Assembly: GCA_003833135.1 (NCBI GenBank) | Contig: QZLH01000762.1 | Span: forward strand, 20,366 to 52,831 | Direction of reading: 5' to 3' | Length of the DNA: 32,466 nucleotides | Source of the DNA: Oehlia diaphana | Taxonomy: Eukaryota > Glomeromycota > Glomeromycetes > Glomerales > Glomeraceae | Shown: positions 9,002-20,300 of the stretch, in pieces | Layout: each line of letters opens with the position of its first letter | How positions within the stretch are numbered: position 1 is the first letter of the stretch | The notes under the pieces: generated by a model | What the model was told of the DNA's origin: nothing | What the model saw: the letters and a program-made list of their open reading frames with translations, nothing else | The model's database searches: none | Translations under genes and position numbers: made by a program

Positions 9002-12000
9002 TTTTATTTTGATTTGTCTTTTTTTTTTAAAAAAAAAAAGAAAAAAAGAAAAATTTACGGTAAACGATTCAATTTATAAAAGAGGATACACTTATTTACC
9101 AAATAAATACATTTTAACGAAAAAAGCGTAAGGATAATCATGTGATCTGATTCTTCATTGTAAATTTATTAAAATTTATTTGATTATCAAAATACAGTAA
9201 ATATTTTGGTTATGGGACCACTAAGCCGATTGTTTCGGTTTCACACAAATTTATTTCGTAATTTTCGTAATTCCAAACTAAGTTATTGTTATTGAATTCA
9301 TGATTTTAGTCAAACAAATAAAAAGAAATTTTCGGTACCGAGTATCATTTTTAAATTCCATAATTTCTAGCCAGCTTAACAATATACCAATTGCATTTAA
9401 CCACATCACATGATATGAATTAATCCTATCAGATCTGAGAGATCAAGTAAATGTATGATACTTATAATATTTTCATTATGAAATTTATAAATTCTTAAGG
9501 ATAGCGATTAGAAAATAAAGAAAATAAGTAATTGTTATCGGTCATGTTGTAAGATTTACCACTAGGATTGCTATGTATATCATGTGACCGAAGGTCACAT
9601 ATTAGATTAGCATTACACAAATTTTGGTCACTTTATAATTGGCGTTAATGATATACAAAAATTTGATCACTTTATCATAAAATAAAAATAAAAATACACG
9701 AAAAGGTCTCAGTTGCTTATGTTATACATATCCAATAACTTTATTATCAATCATGTTTATGATAACTGATTTACATTAGGATGTTACTCTAACATGTGGC
9801 CTTCGGCCACATTGATATACATAGCAATCCTAGTGGTAAATCTACATTTCCTGAATGTAAATCATTCAAATTTCAAACGCAAGCGCAAAAACTTTTTTAT
9901 GTACGTAATATAAACTATGATAGGTTCAGAGTAAAAATCTTCGTCAAATTCTTCCTTTTTTCAATAAGTCCATTATAATGTTGCAAGGAATTGTCGAATC
10001 TGCTATTATTGTAGATCTTATCAACATTCTTTGTAGGCGTTCACATTTTGTCGATAACGTTTCACTATTATTTTGAATTGATTGTTGTAAAGTTTAAAAT
10101 TGTTGGATACTCATGATAAAAATGCAGTCACACGTGATATCATATGATATCCCCAGATGATTTATTAGCGAATATAGGCTTATAGGCATTTACCAATACA
10201 GAAAACGCGATAAATCGCGTCATATTTAGGAAGGTTGTACAATTCGATCAATATATACTATAAAAAAGATTGTGATGTATGTGACGTGAACAATGATGAC
10301 TTTTCTGTACGGAATCCACCGCCGAGATGATCGAGATGCTTAAATAAAAATCAAAATTTTCTTACATCATCAATCACTCGAACTTCAAAATTATTATTAT
10401 AATGCACTTTTAAAATAATCGCGAAATGATATCATAATGACTTTTTGATAATAAATTTTTTTTTTCTGGATATGCCGATTATTAATAAAATTGCGCAAAA
10501 TTCCGAATTTTGTGATATGCAGATCGTACGATAACGTGACAAAACTTTCCAAACTTTTTCATATGCGAAAACTGGGTATAACCGGATTACAACCAAGAAA
10601 ATTGTTTGTACGCAGATAGATAACAATTACATAATTTAGTTATTTTACATTACACGCAGTTCCATTATGTTTATTATGTGAAATTTTAAACAATAAATTC
10701 TCTGAATTTTTTTTTGTGTAACAAGTAAAAATGAATACCGGAATTTTGTGTCATTTTTGACAGTATATATATAATATATATTTTTTATGAATGTTATATA
10801 TAATATATACAGTATATTTATATATACCGATATACATTTATATCGAAATTAAGCAAACTCGTTATCATACTTGTCACTAGATGTCACAACTTTTTAAGAA
10901 ATTAGCCATCATTTTCGAAATTTTCAATCTAAAACCCATATTAAGAATATGCATACAAGTAAGTAAGTACATTTGATAGTTCTATGATTCTAGGCGCATA
11001 CATAAATAAATATAAGCAGATAGATATCACCGAAAGATTTCGATAATTCATTCATTAGATGATGCATGATATGGAACATTTCACACAGCGATGATGCGTA
11101 CAAATGCCCACATGATGCACACACGAGCATCTATTACTTTATATGATTATGATATATGATATGTATTAGATTAAGAGCTTAATGTAAATTTTTTTACGCA
11201 CAAACAAAATTTCAAGTTTTGATCAACTTTTCACATGATATTGTTGCAACTTTATTATTGAATTTATTTATTTTTTTTTACGCCTCAAGAAATTTTTAAA
11301 AATTTAAGCAGTCATCCAAGAATAAATATTTTGGTAAATATGAAAATGAAAGAACAATCGAATGAGAACCAAATGTTTATAATCTGCAATGTTAACGCCG
11401 GATTTGTTCTTTTCCAAGTAAAACTTCAATGAGTCCTTATTTTTCTTAATCAAATTTAGATAAGATTTACAAAAGTTTTGAAATAAAAAAGGAAAATTTT
11501 AATAGTAAACCCTTGATTGAACTTTATATTTCCCACACACTTATAGTTATAAGTCACAAGACTAGTTAACAATATATGAGTAAGTGTGAAAAATGTGAAA
11601 ATGAAAGGAGTGGTCAATGCTCAGCCATAAAAATAATAATTTTTGATTGATAACGCTCGCACGTACTTTCAGATCTTTTTATAAACCAACTTTATTTTCT
11701 AAAATCGAACCGGATAAATTTTTTTTTACCTTATAATTCCAGAAAAAGATTTCTTTGTTCAAAAAAAAAAAAAAAAAAACCTCACATTTACGTTTTTTAC
11801 TTAAATATTTGGGCTTTATTCGTTTTAGAATAATTTTGAAACAATGTTTTTTTTTACTAAGCTTAATTTGTGAATATTTGTTTCAAAAAAATTTTTTCTG
11901 ATAATCTTTATTTTCATTTATTATTATTATTTTTTTTCTTTAGTTAAACTAAGATTGTATTATGGTATTTATACATACATATAAAAAAATAAACTTTTTG

Positions 12001-12333
12001 ATGTATATCAAACGAGTATAATGTTTATGTGCTTTATAACCATCAATTTATATAATTTATATGCACGTTCCATATATCCATATTTTAAATTGTGGATCAA
12101 TTTCCCGCCAATAAAAGAAAATGTTTTACAAAATTACACATTCGGATATTACATGACATGTACTTAACTCATATTATTTTACTTTATTATATATATTAAA
12201 TGAAAATCTTAACCATTTTAATTAGTGGCTGGAATCTTTTTTTTCTTTATTTAATTTTATCCGATATACTTAAATTTAAAATTATATTATGTGGTAAAAC
12301 ATACTTTCTAGTTACTTTCGTAACCACATTTAT
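9002..12333. other. Long spacer between divergent genes
   Basis: This spacer separates the membrane kinase (-) from the coiled-coil gene (+) and should hold both promoters. I see no protein gene or tRNA. Recognisable pieces are a foldback element (9553-9842), a short hairpin ACGCGAT-AA-ATCGCGT (10205-10220), a TATATAATA microsatellite (about 10768-10850) and an A20 run near 11762. Base composition is a little less AT-extreme around 10100-11700 than elsewhere. Confidence 0.55.
9553..9842. mobile_element. 290-bp foldback (MITE-like) element with nested hairpins
   Basis: The outer arms are inverted copies: GATTTACCACTAGGATTGCT... at 9553-9603 and its reverse complement ending at 9842. Each arm also contains its own small hairpin: ATGTGACC-GAA-GGTCACAT at 9582-9600, and ATGTGGCC-TTC-GGCCACAT at 9794-9812. 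The GC/AT differences between the two hairpins are compensatory, so pairing is kept. There is no coding capacity, and the interior is AT-rich. The element class and any target duplication are not clear. Confidence 0.75.
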
Positions 12334-12340
12334 TATAAAA
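12334..12340 (+). promoter_or_regulatory. Possible TATA box
   Basis: TATAAAA lies 174 bp upstream of the ATG at 12514, followed by a pyrimidine-rich stretch (CCTTTCTCCGACC) and long A- and T-rich leader tracts. Such strings occur by chance in DNA this AT-rich, so support is modest. Confidence 0.35.
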
Positions 12341-12513
12341 AGAGTACACCCTTTCTCCGACCTTTTTTTTTCTTGAACCAAAAACAAAAAAAAAAATAAA
12401 TAAATAACAAAATAACAAATAACAAATAATAAAAATAAGAGTTAAATCCTCTTTTTCTTCTTTCTTTTTTTTTTCTTTTTTCTATTATTTTTGTTTTAAG
12501 ATAAAAAAAAAGT

Positions 12514-14480
12514 ATGGCAACTTACGAAACTAATATTAATAATAATAATGTTTATGAAGAAGATGTTGATAACTCTTCTGAAACATCAAAGGAAAATTAT
12601 TCCTCTTCGGCTTCTTCTTTTGTTGATGAGTCAAAAAAAATCAATTTTGAGGATAGCAAAGAAGGAAGAAACCTTTCTTCTTCTAAGCGCAAGAAACGTA
12701 ATAGTTTTATAAGTATGTTCAATCCTAAGAAGGATGATGAAAAAGAAAAACATTCTGAAGGTTTGGTTCGTACTCTATCGGGAATCTTTAATAAAGATAA
12801 GGACAATAATAAACGTAATAATACAGTTGAAAGTGAAAAGCAGGTCCGTCCTACTTCTCGTACTTCATCTAATAGTGATGCATCTAAACATGGACATGGT
12901 TACATTTTCTTTTCTGATGATGATGAAAAACCTGAAAATGATACTACCTTAAAGAAAGGAACAAAATATAGACAAAATAGTAACGCCGAAAATTTAGAGA
13001 AAGACAAATCATCTAAAAAAGCAAAACGTATCAGTGTTAACCTTGGTAAATTTTTTGATAATAAATCATCTCCAAAACCACAAGATATATTTGAAAATAG
13101 TTTTCTTGAACCTGCTGAAACTATGCCAAAAAAGAATAAAAATAGTAATGATATTAATAAAAATAGTAATAATAATAATAATAACAATAATGACAATGAC
13201 AATGTTGAATCCCCTCAAATCGGTAACGGAACTGATAATGTTAATAATCATTTCCCACCTAAAAGTACTGATGATAGTCCCGTTGATGATGTTCAATCGA
13301 CCATTTCATCCACTCAACAAAGTTCCTTTGATGATCAAGAAATTTCTTCCAATAATAATGTTAATAATAAACATGAATCTGAATATAATTCCGGTTCTCC
13401 TACTACTCCTATAACCCCTCGACTTATTGTCACACCTACAGAACCCGAATCTGCACCATTCGAGTTTATCACAAAAAATTCCAATAAGGTCGAATTTGAA
13501 GAATTTGAAGATGAAAAAGATGATCAGGTTGATCAGAATAATGCTGTTAATTCTATCATTAGATCGAAACCTTATGAAGGCAAGGAAAGGAATTATGTAC
13601 CTCTTACTATTTCAACTAACAATATCAAGCCGAACTCAATCACAAATACCATTGAACAACAAGGGAATGGTTATGGTAGTAACAACACCAAAACGGTAAG
13701 AATTATAATAATTACGTTTTTTTGAATGGAGTGCATACAGTATCCATTATTTACTTATGATATTTATAGTTGCAGGAACTTGAAGAAATTAATAAATCCT
13801 TGAATAATGTTAAAGAGCAACTTGAAGCTAAAGTTGCCGAAAAAGATGTTCAAATTAATAAATTTAATTCAATGGAAAATATTATGCAACAACAAATTGA
13901 CCTTTCTAAACGTATGACAGAAACGATGCAACGTTTAGAATCAAAAGTTAATGTACAAAAAGACGAAGTTGATGGTACAAGCGTTAGTAAAATGTTTGAA
14001 GAAACTATTAAACGTTTAGAAACAAAGATTGATAGACAAAATGATGAAATAATTAATCTAAAATCTATTGTGGGACAGTTGTGCGTAAGATTTATATTTC
14101 AAGTTTCATGAATTTTTTCTTTCATTCTTTACTTTCTTTAATTAACTCTTTTTTTTTATTTTTGTAGGAGTGGGGGAAGTCAACAATTATTGTTAACAAG
14201 TGGAGATGGTTCTCGATTGAGAATAACTCGGGGCGAGGATCAGAATCTAATTATAGCACAACAGGGGGCATTGATTCAAGCCAGTCAATCACAATCACCA
14301 CAGATTTATTCGAAGGGCACCCTTGTAAGTACATTGGTGGTTAATCCATTATACAACACCATTACCGTATCTGCTAGTATTGCCACGTCGGTCTTGTATG
14401 CAGTTTATGTAAGACCTGTTGTCGGCCTCGTTAGCGTTTTGAGAGATGGAATCTCGACTAATTACGAGACCGCGGATTGA
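12514..14480 (+). CDS. Asn/Ser-rich coiled-coil protein, unknown function
   Basis: Three exons are inferred: 12514-13695, 13770-14080 and 14168-14480 (601 aa). Residues 1-394 are polar, disordered and basic/acidic mixed, with an Asn run, Ser clusters and TP-rich patches. Exon 2 (~104 aa) is a strong coiled coil with two related ~28-residue repeats (MxxTMQRLESKV and FEETIKRLETKI). Exon 3 is Gln-rich, then hydrophobic with small residues (STLVVNPLYNTITVSASIA). Intron 1 is clear (ACG|GTAAGA...TATAG). For intron 2, the stronger-looking donor GTAAGA at 14085 gives only 58 more residues. The donor GTGCGT at 14081 keeps a 104-residue frame with good codon use, and I prefer it. I do not recognise the family. 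Unusually GC-rich codons in exon 3 suggest real coding constraint. Confidence 0.7.
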
Positions 14481-14531
14481 TCTCCATCACGTGCTGCTTC
14501 CGACATTACTATCTATGATAGAGTTGGAACA

Positions 14532-14537
14532 AATAAA
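14532..14537 (+). terminator. Possible polyadenylation signal
   Basis: AATAAA lies 52 bases after the stop codon of the coiled-coil gene, a normal distance for a 3' end. The motif is common in AT-rich DNA. Confidence 0.4.
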
Positions 14538-14597
14538 TATATAAAAAGATTAAAGTCCGAAAGAAATTATAAAGCGAATTAAGTGAATGTTAGTACT

Positions 14598-14640
14598 AAA
14601 AAAAAAAAAAAAAAAAAAAAAAAATAAAAAAAAAAAAAAA

Positions 14641-14674
<34 letters not shown>

Positions 14675-14678
14675 CAAG

Positions 14679-14728
<50 letters not shown>
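14598..14728. repeat. 131-bp near-pure A tract
   Basis: The run is almost all A, interrupted by one T, a TTT, a C and a G. It starts about 120 bp after the coiled-coil gene's stop codon. It could be a retroposed poly(A) tail, an expanded microsatellite or an assembly artefact. I see no SINE/LINE body immediately upstream beyond the gene's own 3' flank. Confidence 0.8.
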
Positions 14729-14731
<3 letters not shown>

Positions 14732-15396
14732 TTTTTAAAAAGGGAATTCCTTTGATTTGTAAATTGTTTGTAAAATAGTTTTTTTAGGTGTTTTATTATT
14801 CATTAAGACATGAAAGAACATTTTTTTTGTAAAACTCTTAAAACTCTTAAATTTTCCTTTGTAATTTTAATAAAGCTAATATTATATATATATAAAAATA
14901 ATAAAATAAAAAAAAATCGTTATCTGGATTATCAATTGTAAAAAAAAAATGAAGCTTTATTTGTCGATAACCTGCTTTGTAATGTAACAGTTTCACAAAT
15001 TTCACTTGTCATTTTATGTGCGCTAAGATAATTAGCATAAAAAAAAAAAGTGTTTCATGATCATTATTTATCAAAAAAAATCAAAATTTTAAAGAATTTA
15101 GCTAAATGATTATATTATATTTTTTTTTTTTAATGGAAAGAAAACAATGAATAGTATTTGAATAATACTTCATTTGATTTTTCCCGTATTTTAACAATAA
15201 TAAAAAATTCATTATTTTATATAAAGAATTAAGTTTTTTGAAACAATGTTCCTAAAATCGAAATTTCATTTCTCTTTTTAGAATAAATATTACATAAATT
15301 TGTTGTGCAAATGGTTTTGATCGATGAAATTTTGTCTTATTATGGATTTAAAATTTGGGTGTGACACGTAAATCTCTTCTAAATCACTTTTTTTCA
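14732..15396. other. AT-rich spacer, nothing recognised
   Basis: The stretch lies between the A tract and the pseudokinase promoter region. It contains several short A or T runs and a TA microsatellite near 14880. No open frame, RNA gene or repeat family was recognised. Confidence 0.5.
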
Positions 15397-15404
15397 TATA
15401 AAAA
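15397..15404 (+). promoter_or_regulatory. Possible TATA box of the pseudokinase gene
   Basis: TATAAAAA lies 68 bases before the ATG at 15473, a plausible spacing for a short leader. Evidence is positional only. Confidence 0.35.
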
Positions 15405-15472
15405 TACCGAAAAAAAAAAATTCAAAATTTCTTGACAGATAAAATATATGATTTTTTCTTTTTCCTTTAAAA

Positions 15473-16527
15473 ATGACTTCAGGTAACGAAGTTGTTGATA
15501 ATTTTATTATTAAAATACAAGAAAATTTATCAAATTCACAAAATTTTGAATGGATACCTTACGAACAATTTGAAAATATAAAATCTCTTGCATGTGGGGG
15601 AATTTCAAATATTCGTATCGCAAAATGGATTAATGGTCCAATTATTGGTGATAAACAAGAACAAAAAAGAGTTGGTCCTTTAATGGTTGTGCTTAAAATA
15701 ATTGATTGGGAAAAGGAATTATCTTCGATTTTAAATCAAGTATGTGATTTTCGATATTCATTAATGGCGCAGTAACTAAATTATTATTAATTATTATTCT
15801 GTTATTTATTTATTATTATTAACAGGTTCAATATCATTATATTTGCTATAATAAATCTCCTGATAAATTCTTACCAATTTATGGAATTACCAAAGATCAC
15901 TTGAATAATTATATTTCCATAATTAAATATGCGGAAGAAGGGGATTTACATGATTATCTTGACAGCAATTTTTCATCTCTCAATTGGAACGAAAAACTGT
16001 TAATTCTTTCCTCATTTCTCCGTGATCTAAAAACAATTCATGAACAAGGTTTTATGCACAAAGACATCCACAGTAAAAACATTCTCCTTTCCAGAAATAA
16101 TGAAGGGAAATTATTAATCGCTTATCTTCCAACATCCGGTCTAACAAGACCTGTGGCTCCTATTGGAAATAAAAATGAAAAAGAAGGAATTTATGGTATT
16201 CTACCTTACTTAGCACCTGAGGTTTTAAAAGGTAAAGAATACATTCAAGCTTCGGATATTTATAGTGTTGGTATTGTAATGTGTGAATTAAGTACAGGTG
16301 AATTTCCATTTAAAGACAAACAACATGATATGATTTTAACTGTTAATATTTGTCAAGGAGAAAGACCAAAATTGAGTGATAATGCTCCTAGTATATATAA
16401 TGAAGTGATTAAAATGTGTTGGGCTCAAGATCCTTCTGTTAGACCTAGTATAAATAAACTTGAAAGTATCGTATTAGAATGGTGTGATAGGTTAACTGAA
16501 TTATTTGGCGAATCGGATCAAGAATAG
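15473..16527 (+). CDS. TKL-like pseudokinase, N-terminally short
   Basis: Two exons, 15473-15739 and 15826-16527, are joined by an 86-bp phase-0 intron (CAA|GTATGT...AACAG), giving 322 aa. The start MTSGNEVVDN aligns with WTSGHEVIDN of the kinase gene at 5510-9001, so the zinc ribbon and membrane part are absent. The kinase fold is clear: LK at 74-75, FMHKDIHSKN (catalytic-loop Asp169 and Asn174 kept), LPYLAPEVLKG, and a C-lobe ending RPSINKLE. The glycine loop is degraded (LACGGISNIRI). The DFG region reads AYLPTSGLTRP, so the metal-binding Asp is gone. That predicts weak or no catalysis and a scaffold or decoy role (inference). The open frame is intact, which argues against simple decay. 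Confidence 0.85.
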
Positions 16528-16557
16528 GAATATTAATTACGATAGCTTCCAATTGTT

Positions 16558-16563
16558 AATAAA
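16558..16563 (+). terminator. Possible polyadenylation signal
   Basis: AATAAA lies 31 bases after the pseudokinase stop codon. Confidence 0.4.
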
Positions 16564-17332
16564 GTAAAATAAAATGAAATGAAACAAGGATATACGCCTA
16601 TTGTTCACGGTAGTAATTTCTGTGAAGCCACTTGATAAACATTGTCAGGTTTCAACGAATGCCCGAATTTCACACTTACAATACTAACTAGTTCTTGATG
16701 CAATTCAAAATTTCTAAATGTTTACTTTAAGTCAACCTTCCAGATAATTTATTATAATCTAAAATACAGTAATTTAATAATTTTGATTCCGTTTACGTGA
16801 TCATTCCCAATAGTATATGGTTTAAATGTTAAAAGAAATTTACCGAAAGTAAATTACCATTAAACCATTCAAGAATTCGGGATATAAAAATTATTGAAGG
16901 TTGTTCTGAAACGGATAAACTGAAACAGTTATTATGTATAATAACATGATTTTAACCTTTTTTTTTTTGTGTTCTACGTTTCTACTCTTGCCTAGACATT
17001 ATTCTTGATTTCTTAAAAGAAAATGAAAAGTTATTATTATTTTGATTTATCATGTAGTGTAAAAGGATTCCTAGCCAATAATTCTCATTACAAAATAACC
17101 ACATTCCCTATTCTTTAACCTAATTGTGAGAAATAATTTGTTATTTCCTAAAAATTTTGGATCCCTTTCTATTTTAATATCTATCTACTGTATATAAAAT
17201 AGTGATTAATGAGTGATCCGTAATTTATTTCTGTATAATAGGTATTATGGGTAAACCATATTTTCATGTTCCATATAATATTGCCTTATTCCCAATTCCG
17301 AAAATAAGATTCTCTATTATTATGAATTATGA
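16564..17332. other. Convergent intergenic spacer
   Basis: This is the 3'-to-3' spacer between the pseudokinase (+) and the Sen1-like gene (-). It is AT-rich but of mixed sequence. No gene, hairpin or repeat family was recognised. Confidence 0.5.
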
Positions 17333-20300
17333 TCATCTAACGGTATACCGTTTCTTTTCCAATAATAATTTTCTTTGACCATCACAGTATTCTAAATGAA
17401 TTTGAGGACTATGATCTTTATCATAATCGTGGTAAACTTGAGTCTTTTTCTCGTTTTTAAATTTTCTGTGTTTAGAGTCCTCTTCGGGTGATGATGAACG
17501 TTCAATAACCATTTCATCATAATGTTCATAATCTTCGCTATAATCGTTATTCATATTAGTTTCACTTATTTGTAATCTCGAATTTTTTTCATCATTATCA
17601 TAATCCCCCCTTATTGATGAATGTGATAGTCCTAACGAATAACATTCATCACATTCGCTTCTTTTATCATGATATCGATGTCCACTAAACGAAAGACGTT
17701 CGCGAATATCAACTTTAATTGGAGAATATCTTCGATGATGATTTCCGGAAAAACTTCTCCTTTGATGAACTGACCTTTGTTCATAATATACATTATGGTT
17801 ACGATTAGGTGAACGAAAATGCGAAAGTGAAGGAAATTCTTCTGGTGGAATAGGTTCGTTAAATTGAACTAGAAGTCCCGATTGTAACGATATAGATCGG
17901 TTATTTGGTCCATTATCATTTTCTATATTCTCTTCTAACAGAAGTGAATCATCTTCAGGTATACTATCCACCTCAGAAAACATATTATTGAATACCTAAT
18001 AAAGTTAAATGGTCAAAGTCCATTTTTTCATGTAAATTGTTTAATAAATAAATCATATTAAGACTGACCTCTGTATAACATCCACGATCCTTGGCATCTT
18101 CAATTACTGCTTTCCAGACATCGTTTTGCACAAGAATTTTCGCTGAACCAAAAATCCATAAAGAACTTTTTGCACGAGTAAGAGCGACATTCAAACTTTT
18201 TGAATCTCTCAAAAATTCAGAAATTTTCTCTAAAAGTTAAATTGAATTTAAATATTAATATATCTGTATTATTTATTAGGTATAAAATTATGATACTTAC
18301 CTTCGATAGCGCAAAAACATGATAATATTATGATATCTTTCTCTTGGCCTTGAAATGCATCCTTAATTAAATAATACAATTAATAAAAAAAAATAAAATA
18401 AAAAGAAATAATATTGCAAATAGAAAATAAGTTTTACCAGTGTATCGATTTCGAATTCAATAAATGTATCATTCGCAAGTTCTTTTATAAAATCAACTTT
18501 TTGACCTTTATCCGGAATGATAATACCAATTCGACCTTCAAACTTTTTCATTTTGAATGAATTAAATTAATTAAATCAAACAAGTAAAATTGATCTCAAT
18601 TAAAAATTTTGCTTACATTTACTTGAGAAAAATCCTTAATTAATCTCTTACATGCTTGAGAAATAATATTTGCTTCAGAGTTGTTTTTTTCATTCCTTAT
18701 TCTCTCGACATTAAAAAATCTGTAAGGCGAAAAGAATTGATTTCGATACCATGGTCGATTTCGCTTTTGTAATAAATAATCAGCATTTTTAATAAGTGAA
18801 TCGTAGAAAAATTGATTGGGAAATTTGCTTATTTCTTTATGCATTCTATATTGAATTTTTAGTGTATTAATTGATGATGGACAATTTTTTTGTATGCGAG
18901 TAAATAAACTTTGATCATAAGAAAATTGCTTTGCTATTTTTGATAAGACTGTTGGTGACGACTGATTTGGATCTCCAATTAATACAACACGCTTTGGATT
19001 ATATTTTAAAGGTATTAGTGAACTTAGCTCGGTTGCCTGAGTCACATTATCAATTATGAGCGTGCTGAAATTAATATTTAAAGTTGATAATATTTCATGA
19101 CCACTTTCAATCAATGTGGAGCATATTATATGTGCTCCTTCCAATACTTTTCTTTTATAATAAGAAAAATCTTTTACGTAATCTCCTCTTACTTCCAACA
19201 TCATTTTTTCGGCCAAAAAATCTAAGGACACATCTCTCATATCATTTGTGATAGAACCTAAAAGTCCCAAATATACAATATTAACCCTAACAAGATTTCC
19301 TGCTGAATCAAATATTCCAGCCTTTAATTTCTTAACCAATATACTAATAATTAAATTACTAGGCGCACAAATGAGACACGTTCCTTGAACATCTGAATGT
19401 TCTCTTAAAGCGGAAATTAAACCAACCACCATTTCTGATTTTCCGGTTCCTGGTGGACCTTTAACTAATGAAAAACCACAATCGTTGTCTAGAATTTTCC
19501 CAATAATTTCTGCCTGTAAATAATTAACATGAAAATTCTTTTTGTAATGTTCGATTCTTTGAGTAGACGATGATGATGTTGTAATAGGAATTTTTGGGTT
19601 AATAATTTGATTCTTTAGTGAAAATTTCGACATGGAAATTAAAGCTGCATATTCTCGTGTTACTGACGTTAAACTTCGAGATAAAAAAGAAGGAATAAAA
19701 AATCTTTTTTAGAAAAATGGTTTAGAAGAAGAAAAAAAAAATGAATTTATTATCACTAACCTCATAATTCGATATGCCTTCCATTTACTGTCTCGAAATA
19801 AAAAACGTCGAACATCATGAGAAAAATCATTCAAGTAAAGTAATAATTTATTATTTTTAACTACAACCAAATTTTGAATATTATATTGTAAAGATTCTTG
19901 CTCTGAAGCTTCGTACTGAATATGAAACAGATCACTTTCCAGAAATTGATCCCTATTGTGCTGTTCACAATTGAACGAAGCCTCAATAAAATCATCGATC
20001 ATACAAACGTTTTCTATAAATATGTCCATCTGATCTTCATTATTCGCTTTTTCTTTTGAATTTACCAAATTCTGCCAACATTCCAAAATAAGAAACGGCT
20101 CAAAAATTTGCACATAATGTTCGACTGATGAAAATGTATTTGGAATCGATTTATAATTACTTAAGCAAGACTTTGGCGGTAATTCGCTACTTGCGGTATA
20201 ATTTAAAGATAATATCTTCTTGTAGAAAAGGCTCACATTTGGCATCAAACGCGCTTCATCATCTTTCTGTTTTTGAAAACGTACCATCCATTGATTTTTT

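Noticed and set aside
8913..9131. 72-aa open frame (+)
   Set aside because: It is antisense to the kinase start and Lys/Phe-rich from A/T runs.
10432..10626. 64-aa open frame (-)
   Set aside because: No motif, no neighbouring exons and no similarity that I recognise.
12597..13699. Several overlapping frames on both strands
   Set aside because: They are shadows of the Asn/Ser-rich coiled-coil gene, made of repeated codons read out of frame.
14325..14402. Possible further intron in exon 3 (GTAAGT...ATGCAG)
   Set aside because: The interval is GC-richer than the other introns and keeps an open frame, so I left it as exon. Transcript data could change this.
14587..14778. 63-aa poly-Lys frame (+)
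   Set aside because: This is simply the translated A tract.
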